The notes beneath the pieces are model-generated. The model ran no database searches, was not told where the DNA came from, and saw only the letters and a list, made by a program, of their open reading frames with translations. Both the position numbers and the translations under genes were made by a program. Positions 50,454-58,252 of a stretch of DNA of 64,000 nt are shown here, one piece after another. The stretch lies in the NCBI GenBank assembly GCA_035715725.1, contig DASTKT010000205.1:1-64000 (forward strand). The letters are read 5' to 3'. This DNA is from JADGGV01 sp035715725 (GTDB taxonomy: Bacteria; Gemmatimonadota; Gemmatimonadetes; Longimicrobiales; RSA9). Within the stretch, counting starts at the first letter, position 1. Every line of letters starts with the position of its first letter.

Positions 50454-51650
50454 TCAGCGGTCCAGCGTCGCCGTCTTGTCCACGACGGACCCGACGATCA
50501 GCTTCTCGAACTCCTTCCAATCGCCGCCGAACCAGCGGGTGACCACCACCAGGTCGTGGGTCCGGTCCACCCAGATGGTGTTGCCGCCGTGACCGCGCGC
50601 CGCGAACTGCTCGACCGGCTGTCCCGGTCCCTTCGCGGACTCCGGCGTCAGCCACCACAGGTAGCCGTAGACCGGCCGGATGTCGGTGGGCGTCGTCGCC
50701 AGGTCGATCCACTTCGACGAAATCAGCCGCTTTCCGTTCCAGACGCCGTCCCGCAGGAAGAGCAGGCCGAACCGACCCATGTCGCGGGCGTTGATCCACA
50801 GCCCGCCCCCCCAGTGGCCGCCGCCGCTCACCGAGTTCATCCGCTTGCCGTCCAGGACCACGTTGGACGTGTTGTAGCCGTGCCAGCTCCACGTCTCCGA
50901 GGCGCCGATCGGATCCATGATCTTTTCCTTCAGCACCTCGGGGAGCGGCCGCTTCCAGAGCAGCATGCCGACGTACGCCGTGAGGTTGACCCGCACATCG
51001 TTGTACTCCCAGTACTTTCCCGGCTCCTGGCGGCCCACCTTGCGGTTGCGCCGGTGGTACAGGTCGAACGTATCCGGCATCTGCCAGAGCGTCCCCTCCC
51101 ACTCGCTCGTCTGCTGCAGCAGGTTCTGCCAGGTGATCTTCCGGTTGTGCTCCGAGGCGAACATCCCGTTCTTGATCGTGTTCGCGATCGGCTCGTTCAC
51201 GTCCTTGATCATCCCGGCATCGTAGGCGAGCCCCAGCGTGGTCGAGACGAAGCTCTTCGTCGCGCTGAACGTCAGGTCGACGCGCTTCGGGTCGCCCCAC
51301 TCGGCCACGATGTAGCCGTGGCGGATCACCATGCCGGCCGGACCGCCGCGGGATTCCGGCACGGGCCCGACGGCCAGGCCGAAGGTGTCCTCCAGCCCCA
51401 GCAGGTCGTAGGGCACGTCCTTGTTGTCGTGGCTCTCGGCGTACTCGACGGCCTTCTGGAGGCGCGCCGCGTCGATCCCGACCTGGGCCGGGGTGCGGTG
51501 CTGCCAGGCGTCGCCGGGGCCCGGGTAATACGGCCCCTCCGCCTGCGGGCGCGCTTCGCCTGGCGCACACGCGCCCACCCCCAGCGCGAGAGCGAGCAGG
51601 GCGGCGGGGAGCGGGCTGCGCCGCGGGGCGCGCATCGAGGTCTGGCTCAT
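50454..51650 (-). CDS. class C beta-lactamase-family serine hydrolase, lipoprotein
   Basis: The 398-residue protein has a lipoprotein signal (LALGVGAC, Cys at about 28) and an acid-rich linker with PYYPGPGDAW. The SxxK motif is SATK (129-132) in DLTFSATKSFVSTTLGLAYDAGMI. The second motif is YND in KYWEYNDVRVNLTAYVGMLLW, and RGHGGNTIWVDRTHDLVVV replaces the KTG region. Long relatives of this subgroup are periplasmic esterases or peptidases. GGAG lies just before the Met at 51650. The gene sits within the minus-strand run, 55 bases after E1 beta. Confidence 0.92.
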   Translation of the reverse strand: MSQTSMRAPRRSPLPAALLALALGVGACAPGEARPQAEGPYYPGPGDAWQHRTPAQVGIDAARLQKAVEYAESHDNKDVPYDLLGLEDTFGLAVGPVPESRGGPAGMVIRHGYIVAEWGDPKRVDLTFSATKSFVSTTLGLAYDAGMIKDVNEPIANTIKNGMFASEHNRKITWQNLLQQTSEWEGTLWQMPDTFDLYHRRNRKVGRQEPGKYWEYNDVRVNLTAYVGMLLWKRPLPEVLKEKIMDPIGASETWSWHGYNTSNVVLDGKRMNSVSGGGHWGGGLWINARDMGRFGLLFLRDGVWNGKRLISSKWIDLATTPTDIRPVYGYLWWLTPESAKGPGQPVEQFAARGHGGNTIWVDRTHDLVVVTRWFGGDWKEFEKLIVGSVVDKTATLDR

Positions 51651-51705
51651 CTCTCCTCCAGAGGCATGGGATGACGAACGCGCACGGGGTCGGGCGACGG
51701 CGGAC

Positions 51706-52734
51706 TCAGTACGCCAGCAGCTCGCGAACGGCCGCGACGACATCGTCGACGCCCGGCCGGTGGAAATCCTCCAGTGGGGGGCTGTACGGCACCGGCGTGT
51801 CGGGCGCCGTGACGCGGCGGATCGGGCCGTCGAGGAACTCGAACGCCTCGCTGGCGATGATCGCGCTCAACTCGCCCCCGAAGCCGCCCGTCCGATTGTC
51901 CTCGTGCACGAGCACGACCTTCCCCGTCTTCCGGACGGAGTCGAGGACCATCTCGCGGTCGAGCGGCACCAGCGTCCGCAGGTCGATGAGATCGATGGCG
52001 CCGATCCACTCCGGTGTGCGCTCGAGCGCCTCGAGGCAGACGTGCACCATCGGGCCGTAGGTGAGCAGGGTCAGCCGGTCGCCCGTCGCGCGGCGGGCCG
52101 CCTTACCGATCGGCACCACGTACTCCTCGCGCGGCAGCGGCTCCTTCACCCGCCGGTACAGGTACTTGTACTCGAGGAAGAGGACGGGATTGTCGTCGCG
52201 GATCGCCGCCTTCAGCAGCCCCTTCGCGTCGTGCGCCGTGGCGGGCGCCACCACCTTCAGCCCCGGCGTGTGCACGAAGTACATCTCGGGGTTCTGCGAG
52301 TGGAACGGGCCGCCGTGGATGCCGCCGCCGGCCGGCGCGCGGAAGACGACCGGCACCGGGTTGCCGAGCCGGTAATGCCACTTCGCGGCGAAGTTCGTGA
52401 TCTGGTCGAAGGCGCAGGAGATGAAGTCGCTGAACTGGAACTCCACCACGGGGCGCATCCCCATCAGCGCCGCGCCGATCCCGGCGCCGGTGAAGCCCGC
52501 CTCCGAGATCGGCGTGTCGATGACGCGCTCGGGGCCGAACTCGTCCAGCAGCCCTTCCGTCACCTTGAATGCACCGCCGTAGACGCCAATGTCCTCGCCG
52601 ATGAGGAAGACGTCGGGGTCGCGGCGCATCTCCTCCCGCAGCGCTTCGCGAATCGCCTCGAGGTAGGTGACCGTGCCGTCCGTCGAGGCGACGCTGGGCA
52701 GGTCCGTCGTCCACTGCAGCTTACTCGCCGGCAT
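51706..52734 (-). CDS. 2-oxoacid dehydrogenase E1 component, beta subunit
   Basis: The 342-residue subunit carries the transketolase-type pyrimidine-binding and C-terminal domains: TYLEAIREALREEMRRDPDVFLIGEDIGVYGGAFKVTEGLLDEFGPERVIDTPISEAGFTGAGIGAA. It continues with the usual VVFRAPAGGGIHGGPFHSQNPE and GKVVLVHEDNRTGGFGGELSA. With the alpha subunit it decarboxylates a 2-oxo acid (pyruvate, acetoin or branched-chain) using thiamine diphosphate. No E2 or E3 is in the window. Its start overlaps the alpha-subunit stop by 14 bases, which implies translational coupling. Confidence 0.95.
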   Translation of the reverse strand: MPASKLQWTTDLPSVASTDGTVTYLEAIREALREEMRRDPDVFLIGEDIGVYGGAFKVTEGLLDEFGPERVIDTPISEAGFTGAGIGAALMGMRPVVEFQFSDFISCAFDQITNFAAKWHYRLGNPVPVVFRAPAGGGIHGGPFHSQNPEMYFVHTPGLKVVAPATAHDAKGLLKAAIRDDNPVLFLEYKYLYRRVKEPLPREEYVVPIGKAARRATGDRLTLLTYGPMVHVCLEALERTPEWIGAIDLIDLRTLVPLDREMVLDSVRKTGKVVLVHEDNRTGGFGGELSAIIASEAFEFLDGPIRRVTAPDTPVPYSPPLEDFHRPGVDDVVAAVRELLAY

Positions 52735-53731
52735 AGACCCCCCGCAGCGTCTCCGGCCCCTCGGGGTACGGGCTCCGTTCCGCCTCCTCGACGGCGGCCT
52801 CGACCTCGGCGGCAATGCGTGCCTCCAGCGACGCCAGCTCCCCCGGCGTCACGAGCTCCTCCCGGCGCAGCCATTCCGTGAAGCGGGTGATCGGGTCCCG
52901 CGCCTCGCCCTCCGCGAAGAACTCCCGCGGCACGTACGTCGCCATGTCGAAGGCGGAGTGGCCGGTCATGCGGTACGTCTTCGCCTCGACGAAGGAGGGG
53001 CCTCCGCCGGCGCGGGCGCGCTGCACCGCCTCTCCGACCGCGGCCGTGACGGCGAGCACGTCGTTGCCGTCGACCGCGGTCACGGGCATGCCATAGCCGG
53101 ACGCGCGCTCCGCCACGCCGGCCACCGCCATCTGCGCGGAGAGCGGCGTGGAGTACGCGTACTGGTTGTTGACGCAGATGTAGACGACGGGGACGCCCAG
53201 CACGGCCGCGAGGTTCATCCCTTCGTGCCAGTCGCCGCGACTCGTGGCCCCGTCGCCGGTCATGCAGACGACGACGTTCGGCCGGCGGCGCAGCTTGAAC
53301 GAGAGCGCGACGCCGGCGGCCACCGGCACCGTATCCGCCATGTGGCTGATGAAGGCGCCGATGCCGAGGCTCAGGTCGCCCATGTGCAGGTTGCCGTCGC
53401 GGCCGCGGGTGGGGCCGGCCACCCGGCCCAGGTAGCTGGCGACGACGGTCGCCGGGCGCATCCCCTTGAGCAGGTAGCCACCGAGGTCCCGGTGCGACGG
53501 GAAGATCACGTCGTCGGGGCCGAGGTGGATCGCCGCGCCGACGCCAATGGCTTCCTGTCCGCGACCCGTGTACACGCCGCCGACGATTCGGCCCTGGCGG
53601 TAGAGCACGACGATGCGGTCCTCCACCGCGCGCTGCAGCTTCATGAAGTAGAGCATGCGCTGGAGCCGTTCGGGGCCGAGGCCGGCGGCTTCGCCCGAGG
53701 CGGGGAGCACCTCCACGTCGCCGCTAGGCAT
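52721..53731 (-). CDS. 2-oxoacid dehydrogenase E1 component, alpha subunit
   Basis: The 336-residue subunit binds thiamine diphosphate through the GDG-x27-NN motif, seen as CMTGDGATSRGDWHEGMNLAAVLGVPVVYICVNNQYA (residues 159-189). Other markers are GVYTGRGQEAIGVGAAIHLGPDDVIFPSHRDLGGYLLKG and RDGNLHMGDLSLGIGAFISHMADT. It is the decarboxylating half of E1 in pyruvate, acetoin or branched-chain 2-oxo acid dehydrogenase complexes. The gene starts eight bases inside the end of the Cys-rich protein gene. The substrate cannot be decided from these motifs. Confidence 0.95.
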   Translation of the reverse strand: MPSGDVEVLPASGEAAGLGPERLQRMLYFMKLQRAVEDRIVVLYRQGRIVGGVYTGRGQEAIGVGAAIHLGPDDVIFPSHRDLGGYLLKGMRPATVVASYLGRVAGPTRGRDGNLHMGDLSLGIGAFISHMADTVPVAAGVALSFKLRRRPNVVVCMTGDGATSRGDWHEGMNLAAVLGVPVVYICVNNQYAYSTPLSAQMAVAGVAERASGYGMPVTAVDGNDVLAVTAAVGEAVQRARAGGGPSFVEAKTYRMTGHSAFDMATYVPREFFAEGEARDPITRFTEWLRREELVTPGELASLEARIAAEVEAAVEEAERSPYPEGPETLRGVYAGE

Positions 53732-54434
53732 GCGCCGGCGCGTCGGACCTGACCGCCTCGGAGACCGGGGCGGCGCGCCCCGCCAGGAGCCGGGCGGCCC
53801 GCGCCGGGTTGAACACGCCGCACACGCAGAAGCGCGCGAGGTACGCGCTCGCCTGTTCGGGCGTGCGCCGGCCGGCCCGCACCCAATCGAGCATCTTCCG
53901 CGCGAGCCCCGGCGAGACCATACCGTGCCCGCACATCGTCGTCAGGCGCAGCACCGCCTCCTCGGGCAGCTTCTCGGTGCGGCCGAGGAAGCCGAGCGAG
54001 TACTCGGCACTGTGGCGGACGAGGCCGCAGGCGTGGCAGCACGCCTCCGCCCGGCTGGCGAGGGAGCTGATGTTGATGGACAGGCCGAGGTTCAGCTGGA
54101 CCAGCTCCCTCACGAACGCCTCAACGGCGGCGTAATTGTCGAACACGGCGGAGACGAGCCCGGCCGAATCGACGCCGTCGATCACGGTCTCGGGATGCGG
54201 TCCGGCCTCTCGCTTCCAGTGGGCGCGGGGCGTGAGCGCCTCGTCGGGGCGGTAGGCGCCCCCTTTCTTCGAGTCGCCGATGTTGACCGGGTGATGGTGG
54301 AGCGCGCAGCGCAGGAACGCCCGCTGCTTCTCGACGGCATCCGCGTCGTTGAGGCCGCGGGCCGGCATGGCGAAGACGATGTAGTCGTCGCCGAGGTCTT
54401 CCCTCGTGCCGTATCGATGCAGGGTGTGCGTCAT
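53724..54434 (-). CDS. unrecognised Cys-rich protein of the redox cluster
   Basis: I recognise no family. The 236-residue soluble protein has several possible cluster ligands: Cys43 followed by HHHP, Cys132-Cys133-Cys136 (CCHAC), Cys168 in MCGHGMVSPGLARKMLDWV, and Cys203 and Cys205 in RFCVCGVFNPARAARLL. Two helical halves surround them. ATG at 54434 overlaps the stop of the ferredoxin gene by four bases, and its own stop overlaps the E1 alpha start. It is therefore locked between the ferredoxin and the dehydrogenase, and an electron transfer or metal-binding job for that pair is plausible. Eight Cys residues could hold one or two Fe-S clusters or zinc. Confidence 0.7.
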   Translation of the reverse strand: MTHTLHRYGTREDLGDDYIVFAMPARGLNDADAVEKQRAFLRCALHHHPVNIGDSKKGGAYRPDEALTPRAHWKREAGPHPETVIDGVDSAGLVSAVFDNYAAVEAFVRELVQLNLGLSINISSLASRAEACCHACGLVRHSAEYSLGFLGRTEKLPEEAVLRLTTMCGHGMVSPGLARKMLDWVRAGRRTPEQASAYLARFCVCGVFNPARAARLLAGRAAPVSEAVRSDAPAHA

Positions 54435-55261
54435 CGTGCCTCCGCTCCGACGGCGGGGCCCGGCGCATCCCGCCGGCCGAGCCCCAGGTTCGTCTTGGCC
54501 CGCAGCACCGGCAGCCCCGCCGCCGCCATGATCGCCTCCGCCTCGTTGGCACCCATCCCGTCACAGCGCGCCGCCAGGCCGATGCTCATGACCGTGTCCA
54601 GGTCGTCCGCGATGCGCCGGAGCAGCGCGAGCATGTCCATGGCCTTCTCGGGGGGAATCCGGAACTCCACGATCCCCGAGAGGACGCGCTCCCCCATGAC
54701 ATCGGGTTGCAGCTCGCCCGTGGCCCGGTCGACCATCAGGTGCGTGATCGGGTTCTCCGCCTCGAACGCGACGCCGACCGCCGCCAGCGCGCGGGTCACT
54801 CGCTCGATGTCACGGAACCAGACTCCGACGGAGGGTCGTCCGAGCTCGACCACGAAGCCGAGCTCGCCCTCCTTGAGGCGGTCCGTCACATCGTTCGTCT
54901 TCACCTCCTCGGTGCCGCGCCCGAGGATCCCGGTGCTGGCGTGCGTGGCCTGCACGTCGCTGAACGCGCGCCGCAGCGTGCGCGGCCAGGCGAGCTCCTC
55001 GGGAACGATGGCGGAGGTCGGGCAGACGTCGGGCTCCGGATCGAAGCGCAGCCGGAGCAGGGCGAGACCGCGGCGGATCCCTCGCACCAGGCGCGGGTTC
55101 ATGTGCTCGCGGCTCATCCCCCGGTAGCAGGTGAAGCACTCGACGCACTGCTCGCGGTCGATCACCGCCCGGCGGAGCGCCGGATCGATCCGGATCGCCC
55201 CGACGGGGCAGACGGCCAGGCAGTTCCCACAGGCGACGCAGAGATCGGGATCGATCCTCAT
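54431..55261 (-). CDS. two-cluster ferredoxin-like protein with extended C-terminal domain
   Basis: The N-terminus has a regular [4Fe-4S] motif, CVACGNCLAVCPVGAI (Cys8, 11, 14, 18). A second one is CVECFTCYRG (Cys39, 42, 45), whose fourth ligand, VCPTSAI (Cys80), is displaced by about 34 residues rich in Arg and Leu. The rest, about 190 residues, has GTEEVKTNDVTDRLKEGELGFVVELGRPSVG and a pattern of helices and strands without known catalytic residues. It is likely a cytoplasmic electron carrier or a regulatory protein with Fe-S clusters. It lies 62 bases after the FDP-like gene pair and overlaps the next gene by four bases. Confidence 0.85.
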   Translation of the reverse strand: MRIDPDLCVACGNCLAVCPVGAIRIDPALRRAVIDREQCVECFTCYRGMSREHMNPRLVRGIRRGLALLRLRFDPEPDVCPTSAIVPEELAWPRTLRRAFSDVQATHASTGILGRGTEEVKTNDVTDRLKEGELGFVVELGRPSVGVWFRDIERVTRALAAVGVAFEAENPITHLMVDRATGELQPDVMGERVLSGIVEFRIPPEKAMDMLALLRRIADDLDTVMSIGLAARCDGMGANEAEAIMAAAGLPVLRAKTNLGLGRRDAPGPAVGAEAR

Positions 55262-55323
55262 GGCACCCCCGTTTCGGGCGACCGGGCCGGCCGGCGCCGG
55301 GTCCGGCGCCGGCCTCGCAACGC

Positions 55324-56109
55324 TCAGCGCGGGACGGCGTCCCGCTCCACGTACTCCGCCACGATGCGCCGCGCCGCTTCCGTCAGCTCGTCGAGGTAGC
55401 CGCCCAGCTCCGACGCGGCGACCGGATTCCCGTGCACCGGGGCGACCAGCGCGATGTCGAACCGCTCGAACATCCGCTCCAGCGTGGCCCGCAGGCGCGC
55501 CGGGTCGACGTAGCGCATCCAGCCCACGTTGTCCCGGTGGTAGCCGTGGATGTCTCCGGACCGGATGCCGCCCGGGATCTCAAGCGACGTGAGCGCGCAC
55601 TCCCCCGGGACGTGGTAGTTGCCGAAGCCATCCGCGGCGAAGAGCACCTTCGACCCGTGGTCGTAGATCCAGCTCGTGTGCGAGCGGTCCGCCAGCGGCG
55701 GATCCACGAAGCTGAAGAGACGGCCGAAGATCTCGCGCTGGCCACCGATCCTGCACTGCGTCGCGTACGGGAGTCCCTGGATCTGCGGGTCGCCGCAGCA
55801 GGCGAAGATCTCGAAGTCGCCCCACTCCCGGCGCAGCGCCGGGATGTTGCCCGAGTGCGGGTAGTCGGAGTGGGACAGGATCAGCGCCTGCACGCCCCGG
55901 CCCAGCGTCGCCTCGCGTAGCTTTCCGGCGATGCTCTCGCGGTGATAGAACGAGCCCGTGTCGATGATGATGTGCCGGTCGCCCTCGTGGATCAGGTAGA
56001 CCGAGACGTGCTCGTGCAGTTCGCCCACCGGGTAGCACTCGCTCACCCACTCCACGTCCGCCAGGAGCCGGACCGTCGGCTCGGCGTCGCCGGCGCGCAT
56101 CTCACTCAT
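55324..56109 (-). CDS. MBL-fold protein, flavodiiron/ODP-like, second of a pair
   Basis: The 261-residue protein has the metallo-beta-lactamase fold with the flavodiiron arrangement. The metal loop is LILSHSDYPHSGN (His80, Asp82, His85), the middle ligand is HTSWIYDHGSKVLFAADGFGNYH (His144, Asp160), and the last is LVAPVHGN (His226). The FDP motif HxExDH reads HxDxPH, so the Asp of the usual set is replaced by Pro. No flavodoxin domain follows. Such lone domains bind oxygen or nitric oxide at a diiron site in ODP-type sensors. The start overlaps the stop of the sister gene (TGATG). It has a Cys pair (ACCGD) that the sister lacks. Confidence 0.85.
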   Translation of the reverse strand: MSEMRAGDAEPTVRLLADVEWVSECYPVGELHEHVSVYLIHEGDRHIIIDTGSFYHRESIAGKLREATLGRGVQALILSHSDYPHSGNIPALRREWGDFEIFACCGDPQIQGLPYATQCRIGGQREIFGRLFSFVDPPLADRSHTSWIYDHGSKVLFAADGFGNYHVPGECALTSLEIPGGIRSGDIHGYHRDNVGWMRYVDPARLRATLERMFERFDIALVAPVHGNPVAASELGGYLDELTEAARRIVAEYVERDAVPR

Positions 56110-56912
56110 CAGAGCACCCCCAGGCGGCCGTTCTCGGAGACCCACCGCACGACCTCCTTCATCCGCGCCATGTACTCTCGGGCACCGCGCGTGACGACGA
56201 GCCCGTGGGAGGGCGCGATCTGGTAGTCGCCGAACTCCCGCATCAGGCGGTCGATCTCCGCGTTCACGCGGTCCACGTCCACGTACTGGAACCAGAACAT
56301 CACGCGCCCGTGGAACTCCGTGAGGCGGGAGACCGTGATCGGGCTATCGATCTCCTCCACGCGCTTCAGGCACTCGCCGTCCATGTGGGGGAAGCCGAGC
56401 CAGTCCACCGGGAGGAGGGTGCGCGTCGTCTCCTCGGTCATCCAGTGCGACATCGCGGCATCGAGGAACGTGGCCTCGTGGAACCGCACGCGGAACCCGC
56501 CCAGATCGAGCGTGTCGCCCGGCGCCACCTTGAGCGCATCCTCGAGGTGGTAGAGCTCGTGCGTCGAGCCGATCGCCGGCGCGACCAGCGTCGCCGCGGG
56601 GTGGGCGCGCAGCAGCTTCATCGTGTTCCCGGCGTGCGGCACGTCCGGGTGCGAGACGACGAGGTAGTCGAGCGGCCGGCCGCCCAGCGCCGTCCTGACG
56701 AGGTCCACGACGTGGTCCCCCGCCGCCGGTGAGAGCGTATCGAAGAGGAGCGTCTTCTCGCCGCGGAACAGCCACGCGTTCTGCGGGATGTGCACCTCCC
56801 GCCCCGCGTGGTACCAATCCGACGCCGACGCACCCCACCGCGCCGCGAATTCCTCCCGGTTCGGCCCGCATTCCTGGATCCAGAGGAAACCGGGGCTGAT
56901 CTCGCGAATCAT
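56109..56912 (-). CDS. MBL-fold protein, flavodiiron/ODP-like, first of a pair
   Basis: The 267-residue sister of the downstream protein carries the ligands in the same positions. The loop VVSHPDVPHAGN supplies His88, Asp90 and His93, with Pro92 where flavodiiron enzymes have Asp. MSHWMTEETTRTLLPVDW supplies His156 and Asp170. YQIAPSHGLVV supplies His236, in the APSHG context of flavodiiron enzymes. The N-terminal strand IREISPGFLWIQECGPNREEF is family-like. A flavodoxin domain is absent, so electrons would have to come from a partner, such as the ferredoxin encoded two genes downstream. The gene starts seven bases after the SusD stop and is therefore in the same operon. Confidence 0.85.
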   Translation of the reverse strand: MIREISPGFLWIQECGPNREEFAARWGASASDWYHAGREVHIPQNAWLFRGEKTLLFDTLSPAAGDHVVDLVRTALGGRPLDYLVVSHPDVPHAGNTMKLLRAHPAATLVAPAIGSTHELYHLEDALKVAPGDTLDLGGFRVRFHEATFLDAAMSHWMTEETTRTLLPVDWLGFPHMDGECLKRVEEIDSPITVSRLTEFHGRVMFWFQYVDVDRVNAEIDRLMREFGDYQIAPSHGLVVTRGAREYMARMKEVVRWVSENGRLGVL

Positions 56913-56919
56913 TGCGCTC

Positions 56920-58191
56920 CTATTGTCGAAGGCCCGGGTTCGTGCCCCGCTCGAGATCCGGCAGCGGGATGCACGTCTGGGTGCCGTAGTTCGCGCCCGT
57001 CGGGAAGAGGTCGAGCTTCATCTGGTCCGCGTAGCGGCGCAGATCGCCCATGCGCTGCCCCTCCATGAAGAGCGTACGCGCCTTCTCCGAGACGACCGCG
57101 TCGCGGATCTCCTGCGCGGAAGCGGTCTTGTTCGGGTCGAAGACCTGCGTGATGCCGCGCGCCTGGCGAACGGCGTTGATGATGTCGCGGGCGGTGGCGC
57201 CACCGTCGATCTCGGCGATCAGGTACTGCGCCTCTTCCCAGCTCGCGAGCCGGATCGGCGAGGCCCGCGTCGCGTACTTGTTCGGCGTGAACAGCGGCAC
57301 GTTGCCGTTGAACGTCGGCTTCCCCTGGTCCCGAACCGAGACGCGCGGGTCCGCGACACCGGTGTTGTCGATCGTCATCTTGCGGAACGGCACGCCGACG
57401 GTCAGGCGGGTGTTGCCCCACGTCATCGTGTAGAGGTCGTTCTCCTCGCGCGTGCTGTTGCCGGAGTACGACGCCAGGAACTCGAAGCCCTTCGGCACCT
57501 GCGCCGCGTCGGCGCGGGCACCGGCCTTGTCGCCCGCGTCGAGCCTGGCACGGGCGCGGCCGACCAACGCGGCATTCTTGATGGAGGATTCGACCCGCGC
57601 GGCGCCGATCGCGCGGGTGAAGTCCTCGATCGCCATGGCGTACACGTCCTTGGACTGGTACTCCGGCCCCTGCCCGTCGAAGGCGAGCGTGCAGAAGAGC
57701 TCCGCCAGGTAGAGGCGGGCGTAGCCCGAGTACAGGGAGACGCGGGCCAGCTCCTTCGAGCCCGGCCCGTCGGCGACGACGTCCGGGAACTTGTTCTCGA
57801 GCAGGTCCTTCTGCACCGACCTCGTGCTGACCGCCGCCACCTGCAGCGGCGTGTAAAGGTCGGTCGCGACCGCGTCGTTGCTCGTGCGGACGATGCGCCG
57901 ATCGACCTCGTCGCGGGACAGGAACGACTCGCCCCACTCCAACTCGTCCGTGAAGAGCGCGCCGTAGAGCACGGCCTCGTCGAAGGCGGCGATGAAGTCG
58001 CTCTGCGCGCCGACGTAGCGGGGCTTGAAGGACGCGGAGCCGCCGATCGAGCCGGCGCTGATCGTCTCCGGATTCGCATCCACCTCGAGCAGCTTCTCGC
58101 AGGCGGTCAGGAAGGGGAGCACGACCAGGATGCCGGTGAGGGCGGTGCCCGCGCGCCAGGCCCTGCCGATCCACCGAGGTTCGCTGGACAT
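56920..58191 (-). CDS. SusD/RagB-family outer membrane lipoprotein (first pair)
   Basis: The roughly 423-residue lipoprotein has a signal peptide with lipobox FLTAC followed by EKLLEVDANPETISAGSI, the standard SusD opening. The SusD-like helical scaffold follows (YSGYARLYLAELFCTLAFDGQGPEY; DFTRAIGAARVESSIKNAALVGRARARLDAGDKAGARADA). Its C-terminus has KARTLFMEGQRMGDLRRYADQMKLDLFPTGANYGTQTCIPLPDLERGTNPGLRQ, a RagB signature. GGAG six bases before Met 58191 favours that start over the Met at 58203. It partners the STN-bearing SusC 61 bases upstream and is transcribed with it under FecI/FecR-type control. Confidence 0.93.
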   Translation of the reverse strand: MSSEPRWIGRAWRAGTALTGILVVLPFLTACEKLLEVDANPETISAGSIGGSASFKPRYVGAQSDFIAAFDEAVLYGALFTDELEWGESFLSRDEVDRRIVRTSNDAVATDLYTPLQVAAVSTRSVQKDLLENKFPDVVADGPGSKELARVSLYSGYARLYLAELFCTLAFDGQGPEYQSKDVYAMAIEDFTRAIGAARVESSIKNAALVGRARARLDAGDKAGARADAAQVPKGFEFLASYSGNSTREENDLYTMTWGNTRLTVGVPFRKMTIDNTGVADPRVSVRDQGKPTFNGNVPLFTPNKYATRASPIRLASWEEAQYLIAEIDGGATARDIINAVRQARGITQVFDPNKTASAQEIRDAVVSEKARTLFMEGQRMGDLRRYADQMKLDLFPTGANYGTQTCIPLPDLERGTNPGLRQ

Positions 58192-58252
58192 ACCGTTCTC
58201 CATTGCCGTGAGCCGTGACCCGAGCGATCGCCGATCCCGCCCGGCGGTGGTC

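Noticed and set aside
48294..51674. A 1126-codon plus-strand open frame over the S15 and serine hydrolase genes
   Set aside because: It is the shadow of well-identified minus-strand enzymes, and its composition (Arg/Val/His-rich) has no known counterpart.
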